Below, in pieces: positions 1 through 5,339 of a stretch of DNA of 5,611 bases. The stretch comes from an uncultured Flavobacteriales bacterium. Lineage in GTDB: Bacteria; Bacteroidota; Bacteroidia; Flavobacteriales_D; Sanyastnellaceae. Below the pieces are notes generated by a model. The model was not told where the DNA came from, made no database searches, and saw only the letters and a list, made by a program, of their open reading frames with translations. The position numbers and the translations under genes were made by a program. The stretch is from the NCBI GenBank assembly GCA_937897625.1, contig CALCNZ010000172.1:1-5611 (forward strand). The letters are read 5' to 3'. The stretch's first letter is position 1. Each line of letters opens with the position of its first letter.

Positions 1-366
1 ATTCGACCAGTTGGGAGAATACTGATATCGATTAATCAGTAATCGATACGTTGCATAAGAAATAGCTTTTTCTTGCGCGCTTTGAATGTTGGAAGGGACG
101 GTAATTCCGTTAAACGGAGCATTAAACCCATTTAAACTTTGACCAATGAGGAAAGTCTTTGCAGTATCATCGTAAAGCGCCCACGCGTCGTACATCGCAG
201 CGCTGATGTGAAATAAATTCCTAGCATGAACGGGGGGTCTTGCATTGTCGTTTCTTATAGCCTGAATAACTACCTCGTTCCACTGTCTTGCAACAGAATG
301 CTCTTGAGCTTTAAATGAAACAAAAGAAAAAACAAAAACTAAAAACAAGATAGACTTCGCTCTCAT
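1..366 (-). CDS. Vanadium-dependent haloperoxidase-like (PAP2-type) secreted protein, 5' part only
   Basis: The first 122 residues of a larger protein are encoded; the rest lies beyond the left edge. The ATG is at 366-364. Residues 1-20 form a signal peptide (Lys at 4, a Phe/Val/Leu-rich core, probable cleavage after KA at 19-20), so the product is exported. The mature start (SVARQWNEVVIQAIRND at 24-40, then HARNLFHISAAMYDAWALYD at 47-66) matches, from memory, the conserved N-terminal region of bacterial proteins annotated as vanadium-dependent haloperoxidase or PAP2-superfamily. In those, the vanadate/phosphate-binding residues lie in the C-terminal half, which is not visible here, so catalytic activity cannot be judged. 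It follows the SRPBCC gene on the same strand after 60 bases, so it may be read through from that cluster or have its own promoter. Family recognition is fairly confident; substrate is unknown. Confidence 0.75.
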   Translation of the reverse strand, partial: MRAKSILFLVFVFSFVSFKAQEHSVARQWNEVVIQAIRNDNARPPVHARNLFHISAAMYDAWALYDDTAKTFLIGQSLNGFNAPFNGITVPSNIQSAQEKAISYATYRLLINRYQYSPNWSN

Positions 367-426
367 AGGACTTCGTTTAGGTGTTGCTAATTTAACACCA
401 AAGTCATCTTTAGGAAAAGATTTTCA
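367..426. other. Intergenic gap with two short inverted repeats
   Basis: This 60-base gap separates two minus-strand genes. It contains two perfect 6-base inverted repeats: GGTGTT at 380-385 with AACACC at 394-399 (8-base loop), and ATCTTT at 406-411 with AAAGAT at 416-421 (4-base loop). Neither is followed on the minus strand by a clear T run, so an intrinsic terminator is not convincing. The arms could form a weak transcript hairpin after the SRPBCC gene or an operator before the haloperoxidase-like gene. Arms this short can arise by chance in AT-rich DNA. Confidence 0.25.
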
Positions 427-984
427 TCAGTTTTCGCAAACCCCCTTCAGGTTTGCTAAACCACCTTCGAAGTCGCTGATTAAACTGCCCTGAAACAAGA
501 ACATCATACCTCTAAACATAAACGGAATTTTTCCCATATCCATGGTCCATGAAACCTCAGTGGTGCAGTTGGCGCAGGGAACTGACAAATCTCCAGAGGA
601 TCCAGACTCTTTGAAAACAAACGTACTTTTGTTTGGGTCCGAAAAACCTTCGAACAAAAGTTCAGAACGAATTTCTTGATTCGGAATTACGGAAATTATT
701 TCTTGCTGACCATTCCCTTCTGTGCTCTTCCAAACCCATTTGTGATGGGCCATCATAGGGTCTCCTGCAAAAGTGCTTTGCATGTTTTTATCACGCTGAC
801 TCCACATAGACCATTTGCTCCAATTGCTGAAATCGCCAACCTGCTCGAACACTTCGTTTGCCGGAGCATTAATGCTGATGCTTCGTGTAACCTTCAATTC
901 TTTGGGTCCGAACAAACATGCAATCAAATAAAGAAGAACAATTGATCCTACAACTATCCCTAAAATTTTGAAGAATTTTTTCAT
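427..984 (-). CDS. Membrane-anchored SRPBCC (START-like/polyketide cyclase) domain protein
   Basis: This 185-residue protein has an N-terminal hydrophobic helix at about residues 7-24 after a KKFFK start. An SRPBCC fold follows, spanning roughly 30-181. The recognisable signature is at its beginning, SISINAPANEVFEQVGDFSN at 35-54 followed by a Trp-rich stretch with W55, W58 and W61. This is the usual strand-helix opening of the family, in which a helix-grip cavity binds hydrophobic ligands. The C-terminal helix with DFEGGLANLK (171-180) is also typical. A CxxC pair (C137, C140) and C183 are less usual and might bind metal or form a disulfide. The helix probably anchors the domain; which side of the membrane it faces is not clear. 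It lies 23 bases after the Spy-like gene and is the last member of the ECF sigma cluster, so it is probably a target of that sigma factor. Ligand unknown. Confidence 0.8.
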   Translation of the reverse strand: MKKFFKILGIVVGSIVLLYLIACLFGPKELKVTRSISINAPANEVFEQVGDFSNWSKWSMWSQRDKNMQSTFAGDPMMAHHKWVWKSTEGNGQQEIISVIPNQEIRSELLFEGFSDPNKSTFVFKESGSSGDLSVPCANCTTEVSWTMDMGKIPFMFRGMMFLFQGSLISDFEGGLANLKGVCEN

Positions 985-1007
985 GGGGCAAATATAAAAA
1001 AATAGAA

Positions 1008-1496
1008 TTATGGATGTCTCGGCCCATGAGGTGGGCGTCCACCTTCAGGAGGACCTGGACGGTCACCTTTCTTTCCAACTTCCTCCAACAGCATTTTATG
1101 AAACTCTCTCTCTACTCCCGGAATTTTCGACGTCTTCTGAACACCGATTACTTTGCTGCAGGCTATCATGAAGTTCGAATCCTCTTCCACTTCTTTGACA
1201 CGAAGCGCTGAAATTTCGTTGTTCAGCGATTCGAATGCTTTCTGATTTTCACCTACACTTTCCATCTGATCCATCACCTTTTTCATTTCCTTGCGATGTG
1301 TCTTTTGCGTTTCCTCGTGTGCATTGTAGACGGGCCAAAACTTTTCCGCTTCAACGACGGTAAGTGATAGTTCCTTCGTGATGTAGGCTCTTTTCAGAGC
1401 TTCTACTTTTTCCCCGCGCTTGGGTTCATCGCGATCTGGTTGTGCATAAGCGCCCAAGGTGCATAAGCACAGTAAAAGAATCATTGTCTTTTTCAT
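1008..1496 (-). CDS. Secreted Spy/CpxP-like protein associated with an ECF sigma factor
   Basis: This 162-residue protein has a clear signal peptide (MKKTMILLLCLCTLGAYAQ, cleavage expected after AYA at 16-18), so it is probably periplasmic. The mature part is helical and highly charged. It contains AYITKELSLTVVEAEKFWPV at 37-56, resembling the LTxxQ-type repeat region of the Spy/CpxP/ZraP family and of flavobacterial proteins annotated as sensors of ECF-type sigma factors. A second charged helical segment (about 62-106) follows. The C-terminal tail (143-162) is rich in Gly, Pro, Arg and His and could bind metal. In the family, such proteins act as periplasmic chaperones or stress/metal sensors feeding back on envelope stress regulation. 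The gene starts only 7 bases after the putative anti-sigma gene, which supports the same role here. Direct sensing versus chaperone action cannot be told from sequence. Confidence 0.75.
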   Translation of the reverse strand: MKKTMILLLCLCTLGAYAQPDRDEPKRGEKVEALKRAYITKELSLTVVEAEKFWPVYNAHEETQKTHRKEMKKVMDQMESVGENQKAFESLNNEISALRVKEVEEDSNFMIACSKVIGVQKTSKIPGVEREFHKMLLEEVGKKGDRPGPPEGGRPPHGPRHP

Positions 1497-1503
1497 TTTC
1501 TTC

Positions 1504-1875
1504 TTAATCTATGTTTTGTATTAATTCTGAATCTTCTTCCAATAAATAGGCTACCAACTCTTCCTTTGGAATCTCTTTCAAATCCTCTGCAATATCTTCT
1601 TTGGTCGAAAGATGTTTGGTCGAAAGGTGTTTGGTCGAAAGATGTATGGTCGAAAGATGTTTCGACCCGATGTCGATTGAAAGATGTTTGGTCGAAAGAT
1701 GTTTCGACCCGATGCCTTCGCCTTGCCAAATAAATAAACCTATACCTATAAAACAGGCCGCCGCTAAAAGAAGGATCCAATTTCTATTTGGAAAATTCCG
1801 AACGGGCATCAATGCCTTTTTATTTTTTTCGAAATAACCCGAAGGGACGTTCCATTCGTTATTCTTGATTTCCAT
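1504..1875 (-). CDS. Putative anti-sigma protein, single-pass, with inserted KHLST repeats
   Basis: Taking the ATG at 1875-1873, this is a 123-residue protein overlapping the sigma gene by 17 bases. Longer in-frame starts at 1938 and 1902 exist but would overlap the sigma gene much more, and MEIKNNEWNVPSGYFE is the kind of opening seen in short flavobacterial anti-sigma-like proteins. Order: cytoplasmic N-terminus with VPSGYFE (10-16), one membrane helix at about 33-50, a repeat block at 55-92 built from KHLST pentapeptides, and an acidic C-terminal segment (93-123) with EELVAYLLEEDSEL. No zinc-binding H-x3-C-x2-C motif is present, so it is not a ZAS-type anti-sigma factor. Position after an ECF sigma gene, the overlap and the topology suggest it holds the sigma factor at the membrane. 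The repeats would lie just outside the membrane. Function is inferred mainly from context. Confidence 0.65.
   Translation of the reverse strand: MEIKNNEWNVPSGYFEKNKKALMPVRNFPNRNWILLLAAACFIGIGLFIWQGEGIGSKHLSTKHLSIDIGSKHLSTIHLSTKHLSTKHLSTKEDIAEDLKEIPKEELVAYLLEEDSELIQNID
1601..1714. repeat. Tandem 15-base repeat block with two perfect hairpins inside the anti-sigma gene
   Basis: On the plus strand the unit TTGGTCGAAAGATGT occurs at 1601-1615, 1616-1630 (A to G change), 1631-1645, 1646-1660 (first base A) and 1688-1702, with a degenerate copy at 1673-1687. A 12-mer, TTCGACCCGATG, follows at 1661-1672 and again at 1703-1714. Where a unit meets the 12-mer, a perfect hairpin forms: arms GGTCGAAA and TTTCGACC around a GATG loop, at 1648-1667 and 1690-1709. 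The block is 114 bases, a multiple of three, and the unit has no stop codon in any of the six frames. On the minus strand it is read as KHLST pentapeptides. This layout suggests a palindromic element whose one arm expanded in tandem. There are no CRISPR-like unique spacers. Confidence 0.9.
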
Positions 1876-2443
1876 TTTCAATTCGTTCTTTGATCCATTC
1901 ATTGGAATGAATGCCTTGTTTAATTTTTTCAACGGCATGGTGATAGCTGGCTTTCAGCGCGCCGACGCTTGTTCCGGTTATCGTTGCTATTTCGTTGTAT
2001 TTTTTTTCTTCGTAATACTTCATCACAAAAACCGCTCTTTGTTTTTCAGGAAGTGCAGCCACCATGGCTTGTAATTTCAATTGCATCTCATCTCCTAAAT
2101 AATGTGCGTCTTCCTGCAATTGCTTCACATTTTCTAAAACCATTCCATCCCAATCGCCTTTCAATATTCGCTTGTTTCTATCTATGTGTCCTAGTGCTTC
2201 TCGGTATGCAATGCTGTGCATCCAAGTTCCCAGGGCACATTCACCACGAAACTTATCTATTCCTTTGAAGACGCGAACAAACGTGTCTTGCAGCACATCG
2301 TTGGTGTCTTCGTGATTCAACAACATTCTTCGAATAAAAAAATAAAGCGGTTTCTGGTAGTCGGAAATAAGCATCTCATAACCTTTGTTTCGCGTCTTTG
2401 AAACGGAAATAAGTTCTAAGATTTCTTTTTCACGTCCAGCCAT
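1859..2443 (-). CDS. ECF-type RNA polymerase sigma factor (sigma-70 family), module 1
   Basis: This 194-residue protein has the two-domain layout of ECF sigma factors and a typical length. Sigma region 2 spans about 22-90, including YQKPLYFFIRRML (29-41), the DTNDVLQDTFVRVFK segment (46-60) that contacts core polymerase and the -10 element, and the LGTWMHSIAYREAL helix (71-84). Region 4 spans about 124-177, with LPEKQRAVFVMKYYEEKKYN (131-150) and the helix-turn-helix EIATITGTSVGALKASYHHA (151-170) that reads the -35 element. The ATG at 2443-2441 gives a full N-terminus; a nearby upstream ATG is out of frame. It begins 50 bases after aat on the same strand and overlaps the putative anti-sigma gene by 17 bases, so the two are likely translationally coupled. 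It probably directs transcription of its own cluster. The signal is unknown. Confidence 0.95.
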   Translation of the reverse strand: MAGREKEILELISVSKTRNKGYEMLISDYQKPLYFFIRRMLLNHEDTNDVLQDTFVRVFKGIDKFRGECALGTWMHSIAYREALGHIDRNKRILKGDWDGMVLENVKQLQEDAHYLGDEMQLKLQAMVAALPEKQRAVFVMKYYEEKKYNEIATITGTSVGALKASYHHAVEKIKQGIHSNEWIKERIENGNQE

Positions 2444-2464
2444 TGCATGTTAGAATGAAAAGTT

Positions 2465-2484
2465 GAAAAAGGGTTTAATCCCCA
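2465..2484 (-). terminator. Weak possible terminator after aat
   Basis: In the 50-base gap between aat and the first sigma gene, the minus strand reads GGGG, a six-base loop ATTAAA, CCC and then a run of five T. The stem is only three G-C pairs plus a possible G-U pair, so termination would be weak. It would separate aat from the sigma cluster, or only reduce read-through. No clear promoter for the sigma gene could be picked out in the same gap. Confidence 0.25.
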
Positions 2485-2493
2485 TTAAAAAAA

Positions 2494-3159
2494 TTACCAT
2501 TTGCCTCTGTGGGTCTCTTGTTGAATGGCTTTTTCCAAATGATTTAAATACGCATCGCGTGAAATTAATTTTCCGCCCAATGAGACCAAATGTGAATTTT
2601 CCACTTGTCCGTCAATCCATTCCATTCCCCATTCCCGACAACGCAGCACCAAATGCCAAAGGGCTAACTTCGAAGTGTTCGATTCCGTGGAGAACATACT
2701 CTCCCCACAAAACATTCCTCCGAGATTCACGCCATACAATCCGCCCACCAATTGTCCATCGCGCCAAACCTCGACGGAATGGGCGAATCCGAGTGAATGC
2801 AATTCAGAATAGGCTTCAATCATTTCAGGTAAAATCCAAGTTTCGTCTTCCCTTCCGTTTCCTGCGCAAGCTAGAATCACTTCATGAAAAGCGTGGTCGA
2901 AAGTGAATCTATAGACGCCTTTGTTGTAAAGTAATCGTGTTGATTTGCTTGGTTTGAAGGAAGGCACATGAAAGACACAACGTTCTTCCGGACAATACCA
3001 GCGCGGTTCTCCGGGCTCTTCGTACCAAGGGAAAATTCCTTTGGAATAAGCGAGCAGCAATCGCGAAACAGACAGATCTCCACCTACAGCAACAAGATTG
3101 TCTTCAAATTCCTCGGGACCGGGGAACCACAATTCATCTGAGAGTCTGTAAATTGGCAT
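2494..3159 (-). CDS. aat: Leucyl/phenylalanyl-tRNA--protein transferase
   Basis: This cytoplasmic enzyme transfers Leu or Phe from charged tRNA to the N-terminus of proteins starting with Arg or Lys, marking them for ClpS/ClpAP degradation (N-degron pathway). The 221-residue length fits the family (E. coli about 234). Conserved blocks run in order: NLVAVGGDLS (21-30) leading to YSKGIFPWY (38-46), WILPEMIEAYSELHSLGFAH (108-127), GGLYGVNLGGMFCGESMFS (139-157) and IDGQVENSHLVSLGG (182-196). With a constant offset of about three residues, E153 and Q185 align with the catalytic Glu156 and Gln188 of the E. coli enzyme, and W108 with the substrate-pocket Trp111. No key residue is missing. It is transcribed away from the Nudix gene across a 44-base gap and is followed by the ECF sigma cluster, with which it has no obvious functional link. 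Confidence 0.97.
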   Translation of the reverse strand: MPIYRLSDELWFPGPEEFEDNLVAVGGDLSVSRLLLAYSKGIFPWYEEPGEPRWYCPEERCVFHVPSFKPSKSTRLLYNKGVYRFTFDHAFHEVILACAGNGREDETWILPEMIEAYSELHSLGFAHSVEVWRDGQLVGGLYGVNLGGMFCGESMFSTESNTSKLALWHLVLRCREWGMEWIDGQVENSHLVSLGGKLISRDAYLNHLEKAIQQETHRGKW

Positions 3160-3203
3160 CGCGATACGAAGTTAGTTCTAGATTGACTTCGAAATGAAAA
3201 ACT
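3160..3203. promoter_or_regulatory. Divergent intergenic region between aat and the Nudix gene
   Basis: This 44-base gap must hold the start signals for both aat (minus) and the Nudix gene (plus), unless either is driven from further away. On the minus strand TAACTTCG lies just upstream of the aat ATG and differs by one base from the Bacteroidota -7 consensus TAnnTTTG, but no well-spaced TTTG -33 element is seen. On the plus strand nothing matches the consensus well. The regulatory role is inferred from the divergent layout. Confidence 0.4.
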
Positions 3204-3830
3204 ATGCACTGGATTGAAGAGCAATTAGAGAAAAAATTTGTACCTCGATCGTACAGCGAACTCGATGCGTACATTCGAGAAAGCGCAGCTGAAGCACGCA
3301 TGCTCACACCCACTCCGCGCGAAAGCGCCGTGGTTATTGTCCTTCATCCTTTGGGAAACGATGCGGGACTTACGCTCATTCAGCGTCCTGTTTACGATGG
3401 CGTGCACAGCGGACAAATGGCATTTCCCGGTGGGAAGAAAGACGAAGGCGATGAAAGTCTCTTGCACACGGCCTTGCGTGAATTGCACGAAGAAGTCGGA
3501 CTTCAACTTCCGATTGAAAAAAAATATTTTGGGTTGAATGAAATCTTCATTCCTCCGAGCCACATGTTGGTTCAGCCGTTTGCGACGGTGTTGAAAGAAG
3601 AACCTAGTTTCATTCCGAAGGAAGACGAAGTTGCTGCGTTGGTTCCCATTCCGTTGTCTCATTTCGGGGCGAACATGAAGACTGAAAAGATGGAAATCTT
3701 TATGCCGCACATTCAGCAAACGAAGACGGTGCCTGCGATTCGCTATGAAGAGTATTTCATTTGGGGAGCAACGGCCATGATGTTGTTCGAGCTTCGGGAT
3801 CGCCTCGATTTAAATAATAAGTATAAATAA
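3204..3830 (+). CDS. NudL-type Nudix hydrolase, probable coenzyme A pyrophosphatase
   Basis: This 208-residue cytoplasmic enzyme belongs to the Nudix family. Nudix hydrolases split nucleoside diphosphates linked to another group; the NudL/YeaB/PCD1 branch cleaves CoA and its derivatives to 3',5'-ADP and phosphopantetheine. The Nudix box lies at 76-100 (GGKKDEGDES, then LRELHEEVGL), with E93, E96 and E97 as Mg-binding residues. The stretch between GG and RE is one residue longer than the standard Nudix box, as in NudL-type enzymes. The lead-in VHSGQMAFPGG (67-77) matches the HxGQ-x-AFPGG signature just before the box that marks the CoA pyrophosphatase branch. The C-terminal YEEYFIWGATAMMLFEL (181-197) also resembles the end of E. 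coli NudL. It is divergent from aat and 49 bases upstream of the second sigma gene. CoA as substrate is inferred. Confidence 0.9.
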   Translation: MHWIEEQLEKKFVPRSYSELDAYIRESAAEARMLTPTPRESAVVIVLHPLGNDAGLTLIQRPVYDGVHSGQMAFPGGKKDEGDESLLHTALRELHEEVGLQLPIEKKYFGLNEIFIPPSHMLVQPFATVLKEEPSFIPKEDEVAALVPIPLSHFGANMKTEKMEIFMPHIQQTKTVPAIRYEEYFIWGATAMMLFELRDRLDLNNKYK

Positions 3831-3840
3831 ATGAACCGTT

Positions 3841-3859
3841 CTGTACGTTGCTTGTACAG
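3841..3859. other. Inverted repeat between the Nudix and second sigma genes
   Basis: CTGTAC (3841-3846) and GTACAG (3854-3859) form a perfect 6-base inverted repeat around a 7-base centre. It lies 10 bases after the Nudix stop and about 20 bases before the likely sigma start. It could be an operator or a short hairpin in the leader of the sigma/anti-sigma transcript. It has no T run after it, so it is not an ordinary terminator. Chance occurrence cannot be excluded. Confidence 0.3.
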
Positions 3860-3879
3860 CGGCATGAAACCCCATTCTT

Positions 3880-4485
3880 TTGGCACTATTCAACAGACAT
3901 AACAACTACGCTTCCTACAAAGACGAGGAACTCATGCCGCTGATTGCGGCCGGCCATGAACGTGCCTTTGAAGAGCTTTACACCCGTTATAGCCGGCCGA
4001 TACATTCTTACTTCTTTCGCATGCTGCGAAAAGATAAAGAGGTTGCAGCAGACTTCACACAAGAGCTCTTCAGCAAAGTCTTTCGTCATGCCGAAGGCTT
4101 CGATGTGAAGCGCAACTTCAAGACGTGGCTCTACAGTATGGCGCACAACCAGTGTAAGAATGAATATGCGAAGCATGAAGTTCGCGCCGAGGCGCGAATG
4201 ACTATTGCGACAGCCGAAGTGCATGAACACGATCGCGACATGGACCGTTCGGTGTTCGAGGAGGCGCTTCAAGATGCGCTGTCGCAATTAGACGAAACCA
4301 AAAGAACCACTTTCGAACTTCGGTTCGTGCATGAACTCACGAATCCAGAAATTGCAGAAACCATGGGATGTTCAGAAGGCACCGTAAAATCGCGACTCTT
4401 CTATACACTCAAAGAACTCAACGGCATTCTTCACGAATACAAAGAACTTTTACTTTCATTCCTCTTCATTATCCTAAAATCATGA
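3880..4485 (+). CDS. ECF-type RNA polymerase sigma factor (sigma-70 family), module 2
   Basis: From a TTG start this is a 201-residue ECF sigma factor. Region 2 covers about 29-95: AFEELYTRYSRPIHSYFFRM (29-48), then KEVAADFTQELFSKVFRHAE (53-72) for core and -10 contacts, and FKTWLYSMAHNQCKNEY (80-96). Region 4 covers about 128-184: LSQLDETKRTTFELRFVHEL (134-153) and the helix-turn-helix NPEIAETMGCSEGTVKSRLF (155-174). The start is uncertain. TTG at 3880 is the first usual start codon after an in-frame stop at 3865-3867, and the next in-frame ATG (3934) would cut into conserved sequence. Removing one T from the TTTT run at 3878-3881 would link the frame to ATGs at 3864 and 3831. The last residues, LLLSFLFIILKS, are unusually hydrophobic for a sigma factor. 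Its stop overlaps the anti-sigma start as ATGA, indicating coupled translation. Confidence 0.93.
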   Translation: MALFNRHNNYASYKDEELMPLIAAGHERAFEELYTRYSRPIHSYFFRMLRKDKEVAADFTQELFSKVFRHAEGFDVKRNFKTWLYSMAHNQCKNEYAKHEVRAEARMTIATAEVHEHDRDMDRSVFEEALQDALSQLDETKRTTFELRFVHELTNPEIAETMGCSEGTVKSRLFYTLKELNGILHEYKELLLSFLFIILKS

Positions 4486-5339
4486 GCACTCAGAAACCCT
4501 TTTTATATCAACCCGAAGATTTGGAGCGACTCCTTCGCACCAAGACTTTCAACGGTTTGCTGCCCGAGGAACGCGCCTTTGTGTTGCAACATGTTTCCAA
4601 CGAAGAGGAATTCAACGAACTGAAAATGCTTCTTGGAAAGATCGAGTCATCCGAACACGAGATGCAAGATCCTCCTGCTGCTGTTTGGAAAAACTTGAAG
4701 AAAGAATTCAACGCCCACAAGCCTTCGCGATTCAAAGTGTGGTTGAACTTCCTCTTTCCGCCTTTGCCCAAGTGGAGCGGATTCCGAACCGTTTCATTCT
4801 CCTTGGTTGGAATGGCGGCAGTAATTGGAGCAATCGTTTGGTTCATTCCTTCAGAAAATAATTCCAATCAATTGGCAAGCGTAATCCTCGAATCAAAAGA
4901 CAGCGCAGCTTCACCCCTTGATACCGTTTCTGAAAACGCCGAGTTGAAAGTAAACCCCGAACAATACGCAGAGGTAAATCGAATCTCTGGAATCTACAAT
5001 GTACCTAATGTCATCTCCATTGAACACGTGCAAGAGTATCCTCTTACGGACGGCGTGATTGAAGAGCGAGAAGAAGCCGTTCCGGCGTATGATATGATTG
5101 AAGAAAAAGCGAATCGCACCATGGACAAAGAATCGACCAATGCGGCAACGAGCTCAGACGATGCACCCGCGGCTAATTTTTCAACTGGACCAACCATTAC
5201 TTCTACATCCACACAACTAAATAGCGTGGCATCTCCACAATGGACAACTGGAGGAAGCGTTCCTACAACAACCATTGTTGCTGATTCTATAAAAATTCAA
5301 CCCAAGAAGAAAAAGAAAACGACACCGAAGAAAAAGTGA
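4482..5339 (+). CDS. Single-pass anti-sigma factor-like membrane protein, module 2
   Basis: The ATG at 4482 overlaps the sigma stop (ATGA) and gives 285 residues; an in-frame ATG at 4368 lies deep inside the sigma gene and is rejected. Order: a charged cytoplasmic N-terminal region (1-85) with FLYQPEDLERLLRTKTF (7-23), LLPEERAFVLQHVSNEEEF (26-44) and AVWKNLKKEF (67-76); one membrane helix at about 101-122 (FRTVSFSLVGMAAVIGAIVW then FIP); and an outer part of about 160 residues with low-complexity Ser/Thr/Asn-rich stretches. It ends in a Lys-rich tail, KKKKKTTPKKK at 275-285. The N-terminal half would bind the upstream sigma factor and the outer part could sense the envelope. No zinc-binding Cys/His motif is present and the protein has no cysteine. 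The basic tail might touch peptidoglycan or acidic polymers (speculative). The anti-sigma role rests on overlap, topology and resemblance to Bacteroidota anti-sigma proteins. Confidence 0.8.
   Translation: MSTQKPFLYQPEDLERLLRTKTFNGLLPEERAFVLQHVSNEEEFNELKMLLGKIESSEHEMQDPPAAVWKNLKKEFNAHKPSRFKVWLNFLFPPLPKWSGFRTVSFSLVGMAAVIGAIVWFIPSENNSNQLASVILESKDSAASPLDTVSENAELKVNPEQYAEVNRISGIYNVPNVISIEHVQEYPLTDGVIEEREEAVPAYDMIEEKANRTMDKESTNAATSSDDAPAANFSTGPTITSTSTQLNSVASPQWTTGGSVPTTTIVADSIKIQPKKKKKTTPKKK

Noticed and set aside
989..996. Minus-strand TATATTTG, an exact match to the Bacteroidota -7 element TAnnTTTG, just before the SRPBCC start
   Set aside because: It lies only four bases from the ATG, which would force a leaderless transcript, and no TTTG element is found at the -33 spacing; the AT-rich gap makes a chance match likely.
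1601..1714. CRISPR array
   Set aside because: The units are 15 bases, directly adjacent or separated only by another repeated 12-mer; there are no unique spacers and no cas genes.
1601..1837. Plus-strand open frame reading MVERCLVERC-type repeats across the repeat block
   Set aside because: It is antisense to the anti-sigma gene and stays open only because the 15-base unit lacks stops in every frame; the remainder is not protein-like.
2894..2903. TGGTCGAAAG in aat, identical to ten bases of the 15-base repeat
   Set aside because: It encodes part of the TFDHAFHEV stretch in normal Aat sequence, has no second arm or tandem copy, and is probably coincidence.
2463..2906. Plus-strand open frame opposite aat
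   Set aside because: It is antisense to the conserved aat coding sequence and its translation has no family features.
3225..3719. Long minus-strand open frame opposite the Nudix gene
   Set aside because: It is fully antisense to a well-supported enzyme and shows no recognisable domain.
4368..4481. Longer start for the second anti-sigma protein
   Set aside because: The extra 38 residues overlap sigma region 4 coding sequence and are basic, non-conserved-looking sequence; the ATGA overlap at 4482 is the expected start.
4508..4867. Minus-strand open frame opposite the second anti-sigma gene
   Set aside because: It is an antisense shadow with Ser-rich, non-domain sequence and no start signal.
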